Shown here piece by piece: positions 34,970 to 47,000 of a stretch of DNA of 64,000 bases (positions are counted from its first letter, which is position 1; each line of letters starts with the position of its first letter). Position numbers and translations under genes: made by a program. The notes beneath the pieces were generated by a model. It worked only from the letters and a program-made list of their open reading frames with translations, was not told the origin of the DNA and did no database searches. Origin of the DNA: Mesodorylaimus sp. YZB2_4 (taxonomy: Eukaryota > Nematoda > Enoplea > Dorylaimida > Dorylaimidae); NCBI GenBank assembly GCA_030248295.1, contig JASANH010000952.1:124001-188000 (forward strand), in the 5' to 3' direction.

Positions 34970-35265
34970 CTTGTATCCCCGTGAATTTCATGTGAGAGGC
35001 GGTCGCTGGACATGGCAGTAGAACTTCTATTGAAGGCGATGGATTGAACTTTATAACTACACATGTGTCGGTCAAAACAGTTTTGTTGCGTGGGCGAAGT
35101 TTCAAGAACGCACTTAGAGCAGGTACATTTTTAATACGGCTTATCGTTAGTTTCATGAAAATCTTTGCAAGATCTTGAGAGCATTATTACCTGGATGTGC
35201 GAGTATTGGATTGCACATCTGGCTGTCACATCACCCGACTCTCGCCCATATGCGTGTACTGTGAG
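34970..35265 (+). repeat. Dispersed repeat R3, copy 1
   Basis: Shares with 37605-37955, in the same order, GGTCGCTGGACA(C/T)GGCAGTAG, GGCGAAGTTT(C/T)AAGAACGC, TTAGAGCAGGTACATTTTT, TTTCATGAAAATC and GAGCATTATTACCTGGATGT, then CTGTCACATC. The two copies are direct repeats flanking the receptor at 36256. Confidence 0.85.
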
Positions 35266-36255
35266 GATAGGGCTGTTTGGATGGGATGTTTGGCTATTTG
35301 ACAGTGTGCCAGCTATGGTAATTCACACGATAGAAGCCCGAATATGCTAAAGCTCTCGCTCTACCTAAGCCTCCACTGCAGATTCATATTCTTCAGCTGT
35401 TAGTAAAGTGACATGGCCTAGATGATGTTTTGAACACTTTCTACAATCTTTTCTGCCCTTCTTCCCTCTTCATGTTTGCCTATCAGTACCATAGGGCAAC
35501 TAAGCGCACTCGATGATAGACGGACACAACCACGCTTATGATTCCGTGTGTACATTAATGTGTGCCTTCACCCCCGAGTGTACATACTGTTATCGTTTGG
35601 CGATGTGGTAAATCATGAGCAACGTGAGCATGATGCACATGTTTCCAGTCGTCCTGATGATTTTCTTTCATGCAAAAAAAGCAGCATTCGCTCCAGCACT
35701 TCAGGTTATGAGAAGGGCTTCATTTCTCACTTGCCAGTAGATCAGCCACCCTGCAAGGCTCCACTGTGCGCAATGTCTAAAAGTCTTTCGTCTGTGATGA
35801 CATATAACTTCGTAAATAATAATTGCAACGTGTTGCTTGAATAGCGCCCGTGGCTTGTTGGCCACTCCACCGCATGAAGAATTAGTGCTCGCGTGACTGG
35901 GCACTAGGCGAATCGTTCGAGATTCAATGGTGGTAAAGAAATTCTAGAAACTTTAAAACCTCGATTGGGGCAGCTGGTGAAAGTGCAATAGATTTGTTCT
36001 TCCTAAGGGGTTTTTGTTGGCATACGAGAAAGTCAATCTTATTCTCCTTAGCGATTTGGATTTCGCAGTTGTACCTTCGTAATTTCAATCTTCCTATCCA
36101 GCCTCTACGCCCGCTAGTTTCTGTGCCGCAGTGTTCCCGCAATGCGTGCGAATTCTCCATCATAAGTAGCAAAGTTGCTCAGAACGCGAAGAGGTAAAGA
36201 ATAAACTTTTCGAAGAAGCAGTCATTTCAGGATCGTTTTTGTCGCTTCATAACCA

Positions 36256-37557
36256 ATGGCCAACGTATACAGTCCCACCGACTGGCTTTACATTCCCAGT
36301 GATAAAATAGACAATATTATCCAAAATGTTACTTGGCCATTTTTTAATATTTCAATAACTGAACTGCACGCACTGATAAAATCGATGGGTGATCGAACCC
36401 TGACAAATTCATTCTTACATGTAGCTGGATCTATTATATCTAGCCTTGGCATTATTTGCACAATTTTACTAATTTGCTCTTTATGGAAAAAAGCCATTGG
36501 GCAGAAAAATAACTTTTATGTGGCCATGTTAATAATTGCAGTGATCGATTTATTTTACAATATATTTTGTGTTTTTCATTATTCGATGTACAAATTATAC
36601 AAGCTGACTGGCTCTCTTTCTTTTTCTTTCATGCAATTTCTCCTAATAAACAAAGGTTTCATGTTCACCATGTCCTTGGCCAGCGACATGTGTGCTGTAG
36701 TGCTCACCGTGGAAAGATATTTAGGAGTAGCCAAGGCCCACTGGCATAGAAATTTATCAGAAAATTATGAAAATTCATTGAAATTTGGTGCCGCTGTCCT
36801 TGTGATCTTGACTAGCGCCACACGCATGCACTATGCTGTCGATTTGAAAGTGACTGGCAGTAAATCGATGTATTTTTTCGGCTCGTCCGAATTCGGTTCC
36901 ACATTGTTCAATGCGGCAATGACCATGGCGGGCGACGTCGTACTGCCAATTAGTCGTTTGGTAAGCATGCTTGTTTTATCGACGCTTTTTCGAGCTGCTG
37001 TGGCGAAAAGAATGAAAAAACAGATCGACAAACTGAAAACGGTGGCTGCCAATAAATCAGTTCAACAGGTTAGTGCTGCAGTGGCGACCTGTAGCGAAGT
37101 GACCGCGCATATGGCCGGGCACAATAATACTGCAGCCCCCAAAAATCATCGCCGCGCATCTCGTATCTCACATGTGGCGCCCTTGGAAGCCGCTCCTCAG
37201 CGACAACAGGAGAATGCAGACGAGAAAGCGGCCCGTGCAGCTGAAACGGCAAATAATGAGCTCAAATCGATCATGGTTCTCACATTATCTCTGGATAGCT
37301 TGTTCATTCTTAATCAAATTGGATATTGTTTTTATTTTGTCGCAGAAATGCTTTTGAGCCATTACGAGATTTCATACAAGAGTAGCTACCAAGAGTTAGC
37401 TACCATGGTGGCTTTTATTAAAGTAGAGGCGCATGCTGATCTCACATCAAACCTGGCGGAGTTATTGTCCCATTCTGCTAATTTTCTGTTGTACATTTGC
37501 TTGAGCGGGTCGATGAGACAAGAGTTCCGTGCTTTCGTAAAACGATTGCATCGTTGA
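36256..37557 (+). CDS. Class A GPCR-like receptor (divergent subfamily-1 member), intact, intronless
   Basis: A 433-residue frame. The N-terminus has SPTDWLY, similar to the DWFY of the receptors at 8031 and 11296. TM1 about 52-78, TM2 88-110, TM3 about 130-155 ending LTVERYLGVAK (ERY), TM4 about 172-190, TM5 about 220-248. The third cytoplasmic loop is unusually long (about 100 residues, 255-340), Ala/Gln/His-rich and low in hydrophobics. TM6 is about 341-365 and TM7 about 395-420 with SHSANFLLYICLSGSMRQEF, close to the SANPxxY-FR pattern of peptide receptors. Plasma-membrane receptor, ligand unknown. R3 repeats lie on either side, which may have helped duplication of the segment. Confidence 0.9.
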   Translation: MANVYSPTDWLYIPSDKIDNIIQNVTWPFFNISITELHALIKSMGDRTLTNSFLHVAGSIISSLGIICTILLICSLWKKAIGQKNNFYVAMLIIAVIDLFYNIFCVFHYSMYKLYKLTGSLSFSFMQFLLINKGFMFTMSLASDMCAVVLTVERYLGVAKAHWHRNLSENYENSLKFGAAVLVILTSATRMHYAVDLKVTGSKSMYFFGSSEFGSTLFNAAMTMAGDVVLPISRLVSMLVLSTLFRAAVAKRMKKQIDKLKTVAANKSVQQVSAAVATCSEVTAHMAGHNNTAAPKNHRRASRISHVAPLEAAPQRQQENADEKAARAAETANNELKSIMVLTLSLDSLFILNQIGYCFYFVAEMLLSHYEISYKSSYQELATMVAFIKVEAHADLTSNLAELLSHSANFLLYICLSGSMRQEFRAFVKRLHR

Positions 37558-37604
37558 GGAGGGATTTCTCTGGGTGCACTTGCCTTTATCGGCGACTGTT
37601 TCTT

Positions 37605-37955
37605 TCTGGTGTGTCCTTTTGAATGTCGTGTGATAAGAGGTCGCTGGACACGGCAGTAGAACTTTTAATAAAAGCGATGAATTGAGTCGGTCGAAACAGA
37701 TTAGCTTGGTGGCGAAGTTTTAAGAACGCTCTTAGAGCAGGTACATTTTTTAAATATCGCTTAGTTTCATGAAAATCCTTGCTAAATCTGAGAGCATTAT
37801 TACCTGGATGTACATATAACCTGTTTTCTTTCAGAGTGCGCTCCGCATAAGGCCGCGCGTACATTCCTAAAGAAAGCAGATAGTGCTAGTATTGAACTTG
37901 TGAACTTGCACTTATGTCTGTCACATCTCACCAACTCTTGCCCTTTTAATGACTA
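37605..37955 (+). repeat. Dispersed repeat R3, copy 2
   Basis: Same family and orientation as the copy at 34970. It starts about 50 bases after the receptor stop codon and carries an insertion of roughly 90 bases before its CTGTCACATCTCACCAACTC end. Confidence 0.82.
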
Positions 37956-38606
37956 GACATTTTAAAAGAGCATTTTTATTTTGGGAACAATAGCTTTCTC
38001 ATATTCTATTCTCTGGCAAATTAGTGGCCCATTATGCTCTACGTCTTCTACCATGTGATATCACTTTACCCTTATTTAAAAACACGACCGCAAAAAGGTC
38101 TTATATCCACGACTGTACCCCAGTCTGCTGATCATGCATGAACAAAGGAGCTACAATCACTAACGATAAGACGAAGCGCACTGTAGAGGATGCTGCTGTT
38201 TTGGTATTTAAGGAAGATGTTGCTGGGCCTGAATTTAGTGGAATCTTGGTGTTTCTCTGGTCATGTTTGGCACAATTCAGCAAATTTTCTGCTTCGCCCA
38301 AAATAGGAAGACATCCTAAGTCTAGGCATCCCGAGTCCTCTTACACATTACACCACTAAAAAGTCTGAAGTTTGGGACGTGCCCTTACTGACTGTGAATG
38401 CTGTTCTAATCATAAATGCGCCTAACTGTTTAGAAATTTCTTAATTTTCAGTCTAATCAGGTGAGTGTCCGTTTGTACTGTGTAGCCCGCACCTCATCGA
38501 GTTGGTGCTCCTCCTTTGACTGGCCGCACGGCGCGTATATATCAGCCAGCCCTCTCTGGCTCTGAGATCAGCATATCTAGCTGCAGCCAGTGGCTCACTC
38601 TGTAAC

Positions 38607-38790
38607 CAGGCCTGGCAGGCTTAGGAGGGAGGCGGCCGACCGAAGTCGGCGGGACAAAAACTCCGACTGGAGCAGCATAGTCTTGCGACTATACCTACGG
38701 CTGAAACATCAACCCGAGGGGTTGATGTTTCCCAGCCAGGGGAGAGTATCGATTACTCTCTCCCACTTGCCATGGCCTACCAGGCGGGGG
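38607..38790 (+). repeat. Dispersed repeat R2, copy 1
   Basis: Matches the complement of 49947-50152 over (G/T)(T/C)AACCAGGCC, GGGACAAAA(A/C)CTCCG(A/C)CTGGA, GCTGAAACA(T/C)CAACC and CCCAGCCAGGG(G)AGAGTATCGAT. A perfect 9-bp hairpin, CATCAACCC-gag-GGGTTGATG, lies inside at about 38707. Probably a SINE body; no A or B box was recognised. Confidence 0.8.
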
Positions 38791-39690
38791 GTTACAACCC
38801 TACCGGTTCTAACATTAGATAACCACTTGGCCCTTTTCATGTCAGGATACATCAGCTCTTTGGTTGTCGATGAACATTGACTTGTGCAGAGCCCTGCAGA
38901 GGTACCCATACCCGTACCCACCCGCTTGATACGCTCCTCCAGGCGAGGCAGAAATCCGTCGGGTTGATGTCTCTGCCTCCTACGAATAGGAGGCCTGCCT
39001 GAAGGTTTTTTGAGACCATCCGTTCCCATCCAAATGTAGGTCTTTCAGCCTATTACAGGTTGCAACAGGAAAGGTAATGTGTTTAAACCCTTAACTGTGG
39101 TAAGTTCTTGAGAAGAGCAAGCCATGCTATGGCATGCTTCACTGTACCAAAAGACTTATGTCAGTGTGTCAGCCTTTATCGGTGCTGATAAGATTATAAA
39201 ATACACTTAGTCACACATAAGTTGCTGGCAGGCCCAGAGTAATAGTTCGCTCATAACACATCCACCTTTAGAGAACTTGGTATCAACGTTATCAGCGAAA
39301 CGTTGCTAAAGCAGCCGATACGTTTCGCTTTCTCGCTGACTTACGTACAATTACAAACACTGGACCTAGTTCTGGTTCAATCTCATCACACCCATCCTCG
39401 AGCAATCGGGTGATCAAAACACCATAAAAGGCGTGTCTTCGGAAATAGCGAGCACGTGCAAGAAACAGCTGGTTGTTATCTGCCTTATCAGAGGCGGCAT
39501 CGCAGGATGGCCAGGTGTGAAAGCGCATACATGGTCTTTCTTATCATAAGCTCGGCTAGGTCTGACCCGCCCGCGCTGAAAAAGAAGTGACTCTGCGAAC
39601 CGCCCTAAATCTTCCCCAGGGCGCATGATTACAAACGCCGGAGAGAAACATCGTTTTGCGAGTGTCAGCCAGTCGTACAAATGCTCATCA
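38791..39690. other. No gene recognised; upstream of the SLC46-like gene
   Basis: Contains further words related to R2 near 38925-39000 and the shared GCATGCTTCACTGTACCAAA at about 39131. Presumably includes the promoter of the transporter gene. Confidence 0.4.
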
Positions 39691-42600
39691 GCAATGGCGT
39701 CCAAGCCTCGCTCAATCAACGTCGAGCCCCTGCTTTTCCTATTTGGTGCAGGTCAAATGCTATACGGCACATTGTACCAAGCCGTTTTCGCCTACAAGCA
39801 ATGTTTGGAACAGCGTCCAATGGAGCATGAATTCTGCCAAAGTTTAGGCGCCAATATCGAAGAGTTGGCCGATGAGGAAGCTCGAAATTTATTGAACACT
39901 GTGCAAGCCACGACTGCTCAATACCTGATTTTGTATCAGATCGCTTCCACCTTGCCCTCGGTTGTACTGGCCCTATTCATCGGCTCTTGGTGTGACAAGC
40001 ATGGCCGTAAACCACCCTTGATCTTGGCATCGGCTGGTTGCGCCATAGCTTACGGCCTAGCCATTTTGTGCGCGGGTGTTGATGCAGTTCCGTCAACTGT
40101 GCTGATTCTGACTGCATTCATCAAAGGATGCACTGGGCAAATAGTGGTCATACACTTGGCCTCATTTGCTATGATTTCGGATACAGTGACCATAGGCAAG
40201 GTTACCGACGCCACCCACTTTACCATACGTGTGGGCGTAGCGTCTGGTCTTAGTTCATTGGGAAGCATGGTTGGTAGTCTTCTGGCGGGTGTCCTGATGG
40301 ACTGCTTCGGCAGCTACGCTTACGTGTATTCTGTGGCCTGCGGGTTCATGGCTTTAGCTACCACCTATGCAGTGTTTATTGTGCAAGAAACCCTGCACTG
40401 GCCGCATTACACTGCGACCCAGTCGGCACTGAATCCTCAAAGTTTTGCTAATAAGGAAGATGAGGCTAACTTCTTCGAGTCAGTGGAAGAGGCTTTCAAG
40501 AGTGGCAAGTACGAGACGATAGAGGCGGTGAAAGTTCAAGAGACCAAGAACTACGTCATGGACGTGCTTGTGAGGATGAAACAGACTTTCGAAGTCCTCG
40601 TGAAAATACGACCTGGACGACTGCGGGTTTACCTTCTGACAGCGTACTTCTCATTCTTATCACTTTCTGCCTTCGAACCATCAGGTAAGCAAAATGACGT
40701 TTGGTCTGATTCGATGCATTTTTTTAAAAAAGTGTGTCAGCAGATGATACACCTTCAGGGCTACATCATCTTGACTAGACTTTAGGTGTCAGTTAGCCGT
40801 GGCAATGCAAAACGAGGCAATAAAAAGCGTTCCAATTCGAAAAGCATCCCAAATTTTCATCAGACTGAGCTCCATCGTAGACAGCAGGCTGGACACACCG
40901 TTAACAGGAAAAAACAAGCCCAAAAATTGGTATAAAGCCCTATAACAGACGAGTCCCACTGTTCGTGCTCTTTCTATCTGAATTTATCACTTTGCAATCA
41001 CCCTGTTTATCAGCTGCTTACAGGAGCGCCAGACGCAAGCCAGCATCACAAGGCTACGCGATAGTAAATAAACAAGCAATAAAACTGTTGCAGAGCAAAT
41101 AAGCAAGCAGTTAGCGACTTTTGAACTGTTGTAACAAATTGCCATGTGTCGCTAAAACCTGCCAGCAACATGTGTTTTGAATTCGACTACTGCGTTTGTT
41201 TGAGCTACAAAGTATAAGCCGACGACCGATTCAAAGTACGTGCAATAGAACAGTTGTGTTTGATGGGTTAACTTGATGGGTTTACTTGATGGTTTACTTG
41301 ATGGGTTAACTTGATGGGTTTACTTGATGGGTAGGGAGAGATAAGGGCAGATGCTGAACGGATGATAACATGTCTGGCTTATTGCATTGTACTGAGGCAA
41401 TCTACAGCCAATCTCTGAATGCACTTCTTTCGTAGTTAAACAGTGAGTTTTGAGCATAGATTGTAATTTCAGGTAGCAAACTAGCATACTCAACGCACAG
41501 GCAAAAGTGTAAAGAGGCAACAGTCATTTGTTTCAGGTATTTTCAACCTGTTTGTCAAGCGACCACCTTTGTCATTGAACGACACCCAGTACAGTTACCT
41601 CTCAGCAGTCAGCACAGGCACTATGGTCGTGGGAAAAATGATATGTGCAGTACTACTCAAACGGTGCCTCAAGTTGAGCGACCTAAGCCTGATATTGGTT
41701 GGAGTAGTCATCATTATCGGAAAGTACGGCTGTATAGCTTTCAGCACTGAAGGCTGGATGATTTTAACTGGTGAGAAATACGTAAGTATTTAGGCACGGA
41801 AAGAAAAAAAACTGGTTCTTTATATTATAGCCACAACAGTCGGTAGTTTGTCAGCGATAGAAACCGTTGGTTTTCGATCATATTTCGGAGCACTGGTCGA
41901 GAATTCGGAAAAAGGTATGTCTAATTGCACAACGATTGCACTAATAACGTAAGAGATACTTGCGCGAGTCGATGGGAGCTCGAAAGTGAGACAACAGTGA
42001 GGCAATGTGAGACAGCCATGGGCGGGTAACCAGGCGCAGGAACACAAAAGTTGCGCGCAAAAGAACAAACTGTAGCGCAGATTTGTTAGCCGGTTCTCCT
42101 AATTGTCATCGCCAAATGGCTTGCATTCCTAATTACCTGAAACTGTAGTACGAAAACTGCACATAGATTCTATATGCAGTACGTTATGCTGAAATTGCAA
42201 TTCAGACATATTCTTTGGTAACACATCCAGCTGCTCCAACATCACAGAATCCATATGTGAGCGCGTCGCGTCTGCTTGCACCTTGTCTCCACTAAGGAGA
42301 GACGTCCGTAGTGGCTACATTGCCGTGCTGATGTACTACATGCTCTGTCTCATATCAGATTTTTTGATAAACGCACTACAACACAGCCTACATTATGCCA
42401 TTCTTACTAATTTACTGTTCTCCATTTCAGGACGACTCTATGCCACTGTGTTTATTGTAGACACGGTGGGGCCACTAATATCCGCTTGTATTGTCAATAA
42501 TCATACAGTAGATATGTTACATCCCTACCGTGAAGTTTGGCGCAAAGCAAAGCGTCCTTCCATCAATCTCGCGGATGCCTCCTGCATTATTAGGAAAAGG

Positions 42601-42774
42601 GCCAAACATGGAACTAGGTGCTGTGCGAGCGACCCTTCACCCCGTTGTCAACTTCTGCTCGAAATGACGATGTTGTTTGCTCTTCGACGGTATCTCATTA
42701 GCCCAAGGATAAGCGAAGATAATTGTCGCTCCATAACAATTAAAACGTGTTCGAAGCGATGGTCCCTCCGTTGA
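39691..42774 (+). CDS. SLC46-like MFS transporter (proton-coupled folate transporter type), at least 4 exons, 3' end unresolved
   Basis: Exon 1 is 39691-40684 (start MASKPRSINVEP; an in-frame ATG at 39625 is possible), exon 2 is 41537-41770, exon 3 is 41831-41914, and exon 4 starts at 42431. All introns are GT-AG and phase 1, so the frame is kept. Exon 1 has the MFS loop signature GSWCDKHGRKPP between TM2 and TM3, six-plus membrane segments and a charged central loop (residues about 255-310). Exon 2 begins GIFNLFVKRPPLSLNDTQYS followed by YLSAVSTGTMV, a block typical of SLC46A1-A3 and invertebrate relatives. Exon 3 gives SLSAIETVGFR; exon 4 gives ATVFIVDTVGPLISACIVNN. The family carries folates and other solutes with protons across plasma or lysosomal membranes; the substrate here is unknown. 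Exon 4 is open to 42774, but the family normally ends with another membrane segment, so a further exon is probably missed. A 12-14-bp tandem repeat lies in intron 1. Confidence 0.85.
41259..41335. repeat. Short tandem repeat in intron 1 of the transporter
   Basis: Six copies of a unit like TTGATGGGTTTAC / TTGATGGGTTAAC, each 12-13 bases. Confidence 0.9.
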
Positions 42775-43449
42775 CGGCCACTTCGTTTATCCTTGTGTTG
42801 AGGCTGGTGCTTCGCTCGGGACATGTTGGTGCCAAATATCCAAATATATGCGATCTATGCTTAGGGTTGATTGCACGCGAGCTTGAGCGGGTCGAATAAC
42901 CGTACACATCAAGATGTGTCCGTCCCGATTCGAGAAACAAAGGCACATCCTCTACCACGGGCAGATTTGCGCTCTGAATAACCATGTGTATCGATAGAGA
43001 GAGCCAAACGAACAGAAATCGAGCGTGGAGGACGATGCTCTAGGATTTACGTATCACAGTCGCTGCCTGAAACTGTACTGGCCAAGAAGCACTGAAAATA
43101 GGCGTACGCCTGATAATATCGAAATATCCATTTTGTACCCACTCATGTGTTTTTCTTCAATAAAATCGTTCTATTGAGATTGGTGCAGGCATTGCCTACC
43201 GCCCTGTAACAGCATCACATCGCTTGTCCCTTATGCATACTCCAATCGACTACTTTTGGTGTGCCTTTATCGCGCTGAATCATTATCATCTCCAAAAGCA
43301 AATTTTAAGCTGTGTTGGATAGAGCAGGTTTAATGTAAAATGTGCTTCGAATACGACATGGCCACAAAAGAAGGAAACTTCTGGCAAGTTATATACGCTG
43401 GGATAGGAAGCGAACAAACACTTTATCTTATCATTTCTGGAGAAATTCT

Positions 43450-43961
43450 TCATTTAGTGTCTCGTCCCAACACGACAGTGTCCCCAATGCACTGGGCGTT
43501 GAATGGGTCGACCATGTCGCCGTCGGCCGAGAAGCACGCTGGAGCCCATCCAAAGTGGGAACAGCGGCCGGCTATCTCCCAGTACACCTTTTCCTGTATG
43601 AAACACGTGATCCGACTATTTCCACGACTCTCATTGCCAGCACGCTCGGAGATGCTGCGTGGGCAGTATGGGCTGAATGGATCCATAACTGGTGGGTGTC
43701 TCGAAATGCAGACGACCCGCCCGCCGAGGACTGGTGAGCAGTAGCCCTGCGTCACAGTCACCTGCAGATTTAAAAATTGGGGTGTTCCAGGGAGTTAATG
43801 TCAAAAGAAGGAGCAAGCATATTCACCTGCGACACAGTGATGGAACAGTTCTTCTGTGGTGTGGATCGTATCCATCGATTCGCCACTTGGCCATCTTTGG
43901 CCGACAGCGCTCCAACGCTGACGACGATCACGAAAAGCAAGATTGTTGGAAAAGAAGCCAT
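43450..43961 (-). CDS. Small secreted cysteine-rich protein, two exons, unrecognised family
   Basis: Exon 1 is 43961-43827 and encodes MASFPTILLFVIVVSVGALS (signal peptide) plus a short mature start ending CSITVSQ. Its donor is CAG-GTGAAT. A 65-bp intron ends in TTTAAATCTGCAG at 43762, and exon 2 (43761-43450) continues in phase 0 from VTVTQGYC to a stop. The product is 148 residues with 8 cysteines after the signal: one in exon 1, seven in exon 2, in the contexts YC, VC, YC, TC, RC, AC, QC. An even count fits four disulfides. A longer in-frame start exists at 44012 but would bury the signal peptide. I do not recognise the fold; candidates are secreted effector, cuticle-associated or antimicrobial-type proteins, none supported specifically. 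The opposite-strand frames here are shadows. Confidence 0.68.
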
Positions 43962-44012
43962 AGCTGGGAACCTTTTTCCAAGTCTTCGAAGCGGTGACTG
44001 ATTTCTGCTCAC

Positions 44013-47000
44013 GCCTTGCTTCTCCTAATATACATAGTGACCGACCAACAAGAGTTATGCATAGGATCGTTGACAGGATCACAGGCTGCCGGACGATGTA
44101 AATTGCCGTAATCACAGATAAACGGGGACGTGACGCAGGCATGGACGACAGGTGATACCCGAGGCCGACTAATGATCTTGTTTTCGCAAAAACATCGCGA
44201 AATTAAAAGCAATCGATTAAAGACGCCAGCTCTAAATTTCGTGTAGGTACTGGGCCTTGAGTGATGGCTGGTGACCAGGACACGAGTCCAAAGGCATTTG
44301 AGTCTTTGATTAAGCATTAAGCTAATGAAAAGACAATGTGCACGCACAGCTTAGCGAAGGAATGTAATTGCATTGACTAGTGCACGTTCTCGAACAAGCT
44401 GGTAGGAATCGAACGCTTTGAACTCGGCTAATTAGCTCACGCTTAGGTATTATCCAAAGGAGCAACGAGGCGGATTGCTAGGTGACCGTTCTTTGCTTCC
44501 TATCTGCTTCCCAGAAATTATCTGGATAACATCAAAATTGGAATCAAAGGTTGCCGGATGCCCCGGCTTAATTAATTGTGAGCAGGTCGCTCGAATAGAT
44601 GACGTCTTCCCAATGAGCTGCGCCCGTTAAAGAACGAATTAGAACGTGATCTATTATCACGGATGGTGAATGATTATAATTTTCTCAAAATTGGCCAGAG
44701 TGGATTTGAATTTTTAATTTTTGCTGCATCAGATGTATGGGGTTTGTGTGTCGAGCCCGTCTTTTCAAGCAGATGAGTAGGGCTCATAATTTCGTACCAG
44801 ACTACCCAATGTCCAGGGCACAATCACCTTCTTGCCATGTAATGAATCAAAGTCGGCACAAAAAACAAGGGACTCGGGTTTGCGCAAACCATACATTCTT
44901 CCGCGAACATTTTTTGTAGAAATTTGAAATCATTTACTGTGTACTTCATCTATTTTCAAAAATTGTTTGCATTTTTTTAATGTTTTGCTCTTTATCAGGC
45001 CATGTTAACCTGTAGTGTATCCATGTGCTAGACGACACGATCTTCAAATAAGCAGAAGAGCCCGCTGCGCAGAAGACCGCAAGTAAACGCGCACCTTTAT
45101 CGGTTCCGTCGTAAAGTGAGGAGGGAGAACATCGTAAAACCTATTGTTTAGGCGCAACCTTAGGACTTGCCTAGGCACAGAAGCAGAACCCTCTGCAGGA
45201 TCCAAGTCACGTTCTCCAGGACGCCCATGCAAGACTCTAGTCACACAACAAGTCGATAGGATGAAACATTGTTTACGCGACCGCACCGTAAGAGGCATAA
45301 AGGTGAGACACAAGGTAACAACACGAGGTCGGACTGCAGTCATTCTAGGCGAGTGGGCAGAGATCTCACGATCAGTCCCATATTGATGTTAATATTGAGG
45401 TTGACGTTGAAGTTTAATGTAATCCAATATTTCGTCGCTGTTTCCGTGGTCTATTTTAAAACCAACCTGTCCACGCACGTCGCACACGATCACTGGGAGC
45501 TTGCATCGAGTGATCATGCCCTAAAATGAAATTTCAGCAAGGATATCTTAACTGGCACCACACTCTCCCAAGACTGATCTGCTTCCTCGCTATACTATAT
45601 ATTGTGCATAGGCATAAACAAGAGACGTGGGAGCCGGCGCGTCTAACGTGGGATTTAAATGCGGATTTGGGGGAACATGGGAAGCAATGCCACAATGCCT
45701 TTGAGCACAATGCCTTTTCCTTGGAGTTAACTTTTTCCGGGCAGTACAAAATGTCTTTTCTTTTTAAAATTATTGATCCGAAACAATCCAGCGGGCAGCC
45801 TGTTCGCTTCGACGAAACGGCCTGATAATCAGCGTCCTCGCTGGCAGTGGCTGAGTTTTTAAGAGCCACGATATTATTCCAGTAGCTTGGGCCTCGGCTA
45901 ATATTAATGCTTACATATTTTTCAGTTTTTTTTTTTGTGTATGTGTGTATATATATTATGTATACACATCATTTATGTAAATGTGTATAAATATTATTTA
46001 CGTACATATTTATGTAATATTTATTTGCTTACTTATTTATATATACAACTTATGTATATATATTTTTTCCATGTATATGCGGGGTATTTTATGCATGTAT
46101 TTATATGTTTATATACAGTATATATACATACACATATATATTGTTCTTTCTGAACTTATGTATAGATATATTTCTTTGGTCTTCTGTATGTATATATATA
46201 TACCTCACTTATTTTTTAGCTTCGCACTACTTATCTTTTCATGCCGTTTTTGTATCAATATTATATACATACTCGCTTGGTGATGCCCTATTTTATTAAT
46301 AAGTCTCGCGAAATCGATCGAGAAGTATGGAACGCGCCATATTTTGTGCATTCCATACAAGCATCGCAGTCATGATCATTGGTATCACATCATCATATCT
46401 GTATCTACAGCACATCTTATCTTGGAGATAATTTCAAAATCCTGCGGGAATCCACAAAGTGCACGAATATTTTTTCTGGTCGCCCCCACAGACACATATC
46501 CCCTCCTTTTTGGGGGGCTCTCGTGCTTTTCATTGCGTGGTACAGTGGGTGCTGAGGCCCGCCCGGCCCAGCCCCCCCGGGGGGCTGGCGCAGGCAGGCG
46601 ACTTTTCCCCTCCTCCCTCCTTTTTCCCCGTGTTGCGGTGCTGTGCTCTCATTAACAGTCCTCTCCTCTCCCGCCACCTCCTCTACAAAAAACACCCCCC
46701 CTCTCAAATATGATCTATTCACATTTAGGGCATTGGTTTTTAGTTACTTTAACTGGTGTTGGATCTGAAGTCACGGCCGGATCGGATCGGATGCCATCTG
46801 TTCGGATCGGATATCTGATCCGATCCGATCCGAAAAAGCAAAATCCGAAAATTCGGATCAGATCGGACTTCGGATCGATCCGAAGTTCCAAGCCAATGGT
46901 GTTCGGAAAAGCGCAAGCAAACACCGAACTATTAAAATTTTCCTTCAACCTCTCTGTTGTGTGATGAATTCGATGAGAACAATATTTCTCATTGCTGCTT

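Noticed and set aside
42740..42985. Minus-strand ORF of 81 residues after the transporter
   Set aside because: No recognisable domain; it does not fit as an exon of either neighbour.
43340..43744. Plus-strand ORFs of 131-134 residues
   Set aside because: Shadow of the minus-strand cysteine-rich gene, which has a signal peptide and a phase-consistent intron.
45935..46299. Tyr/Ile-rich ORFs resembling membrane proteins
   Set aside because: Translation of a TATATA/TGTATA microsatellite in overlapping frames.
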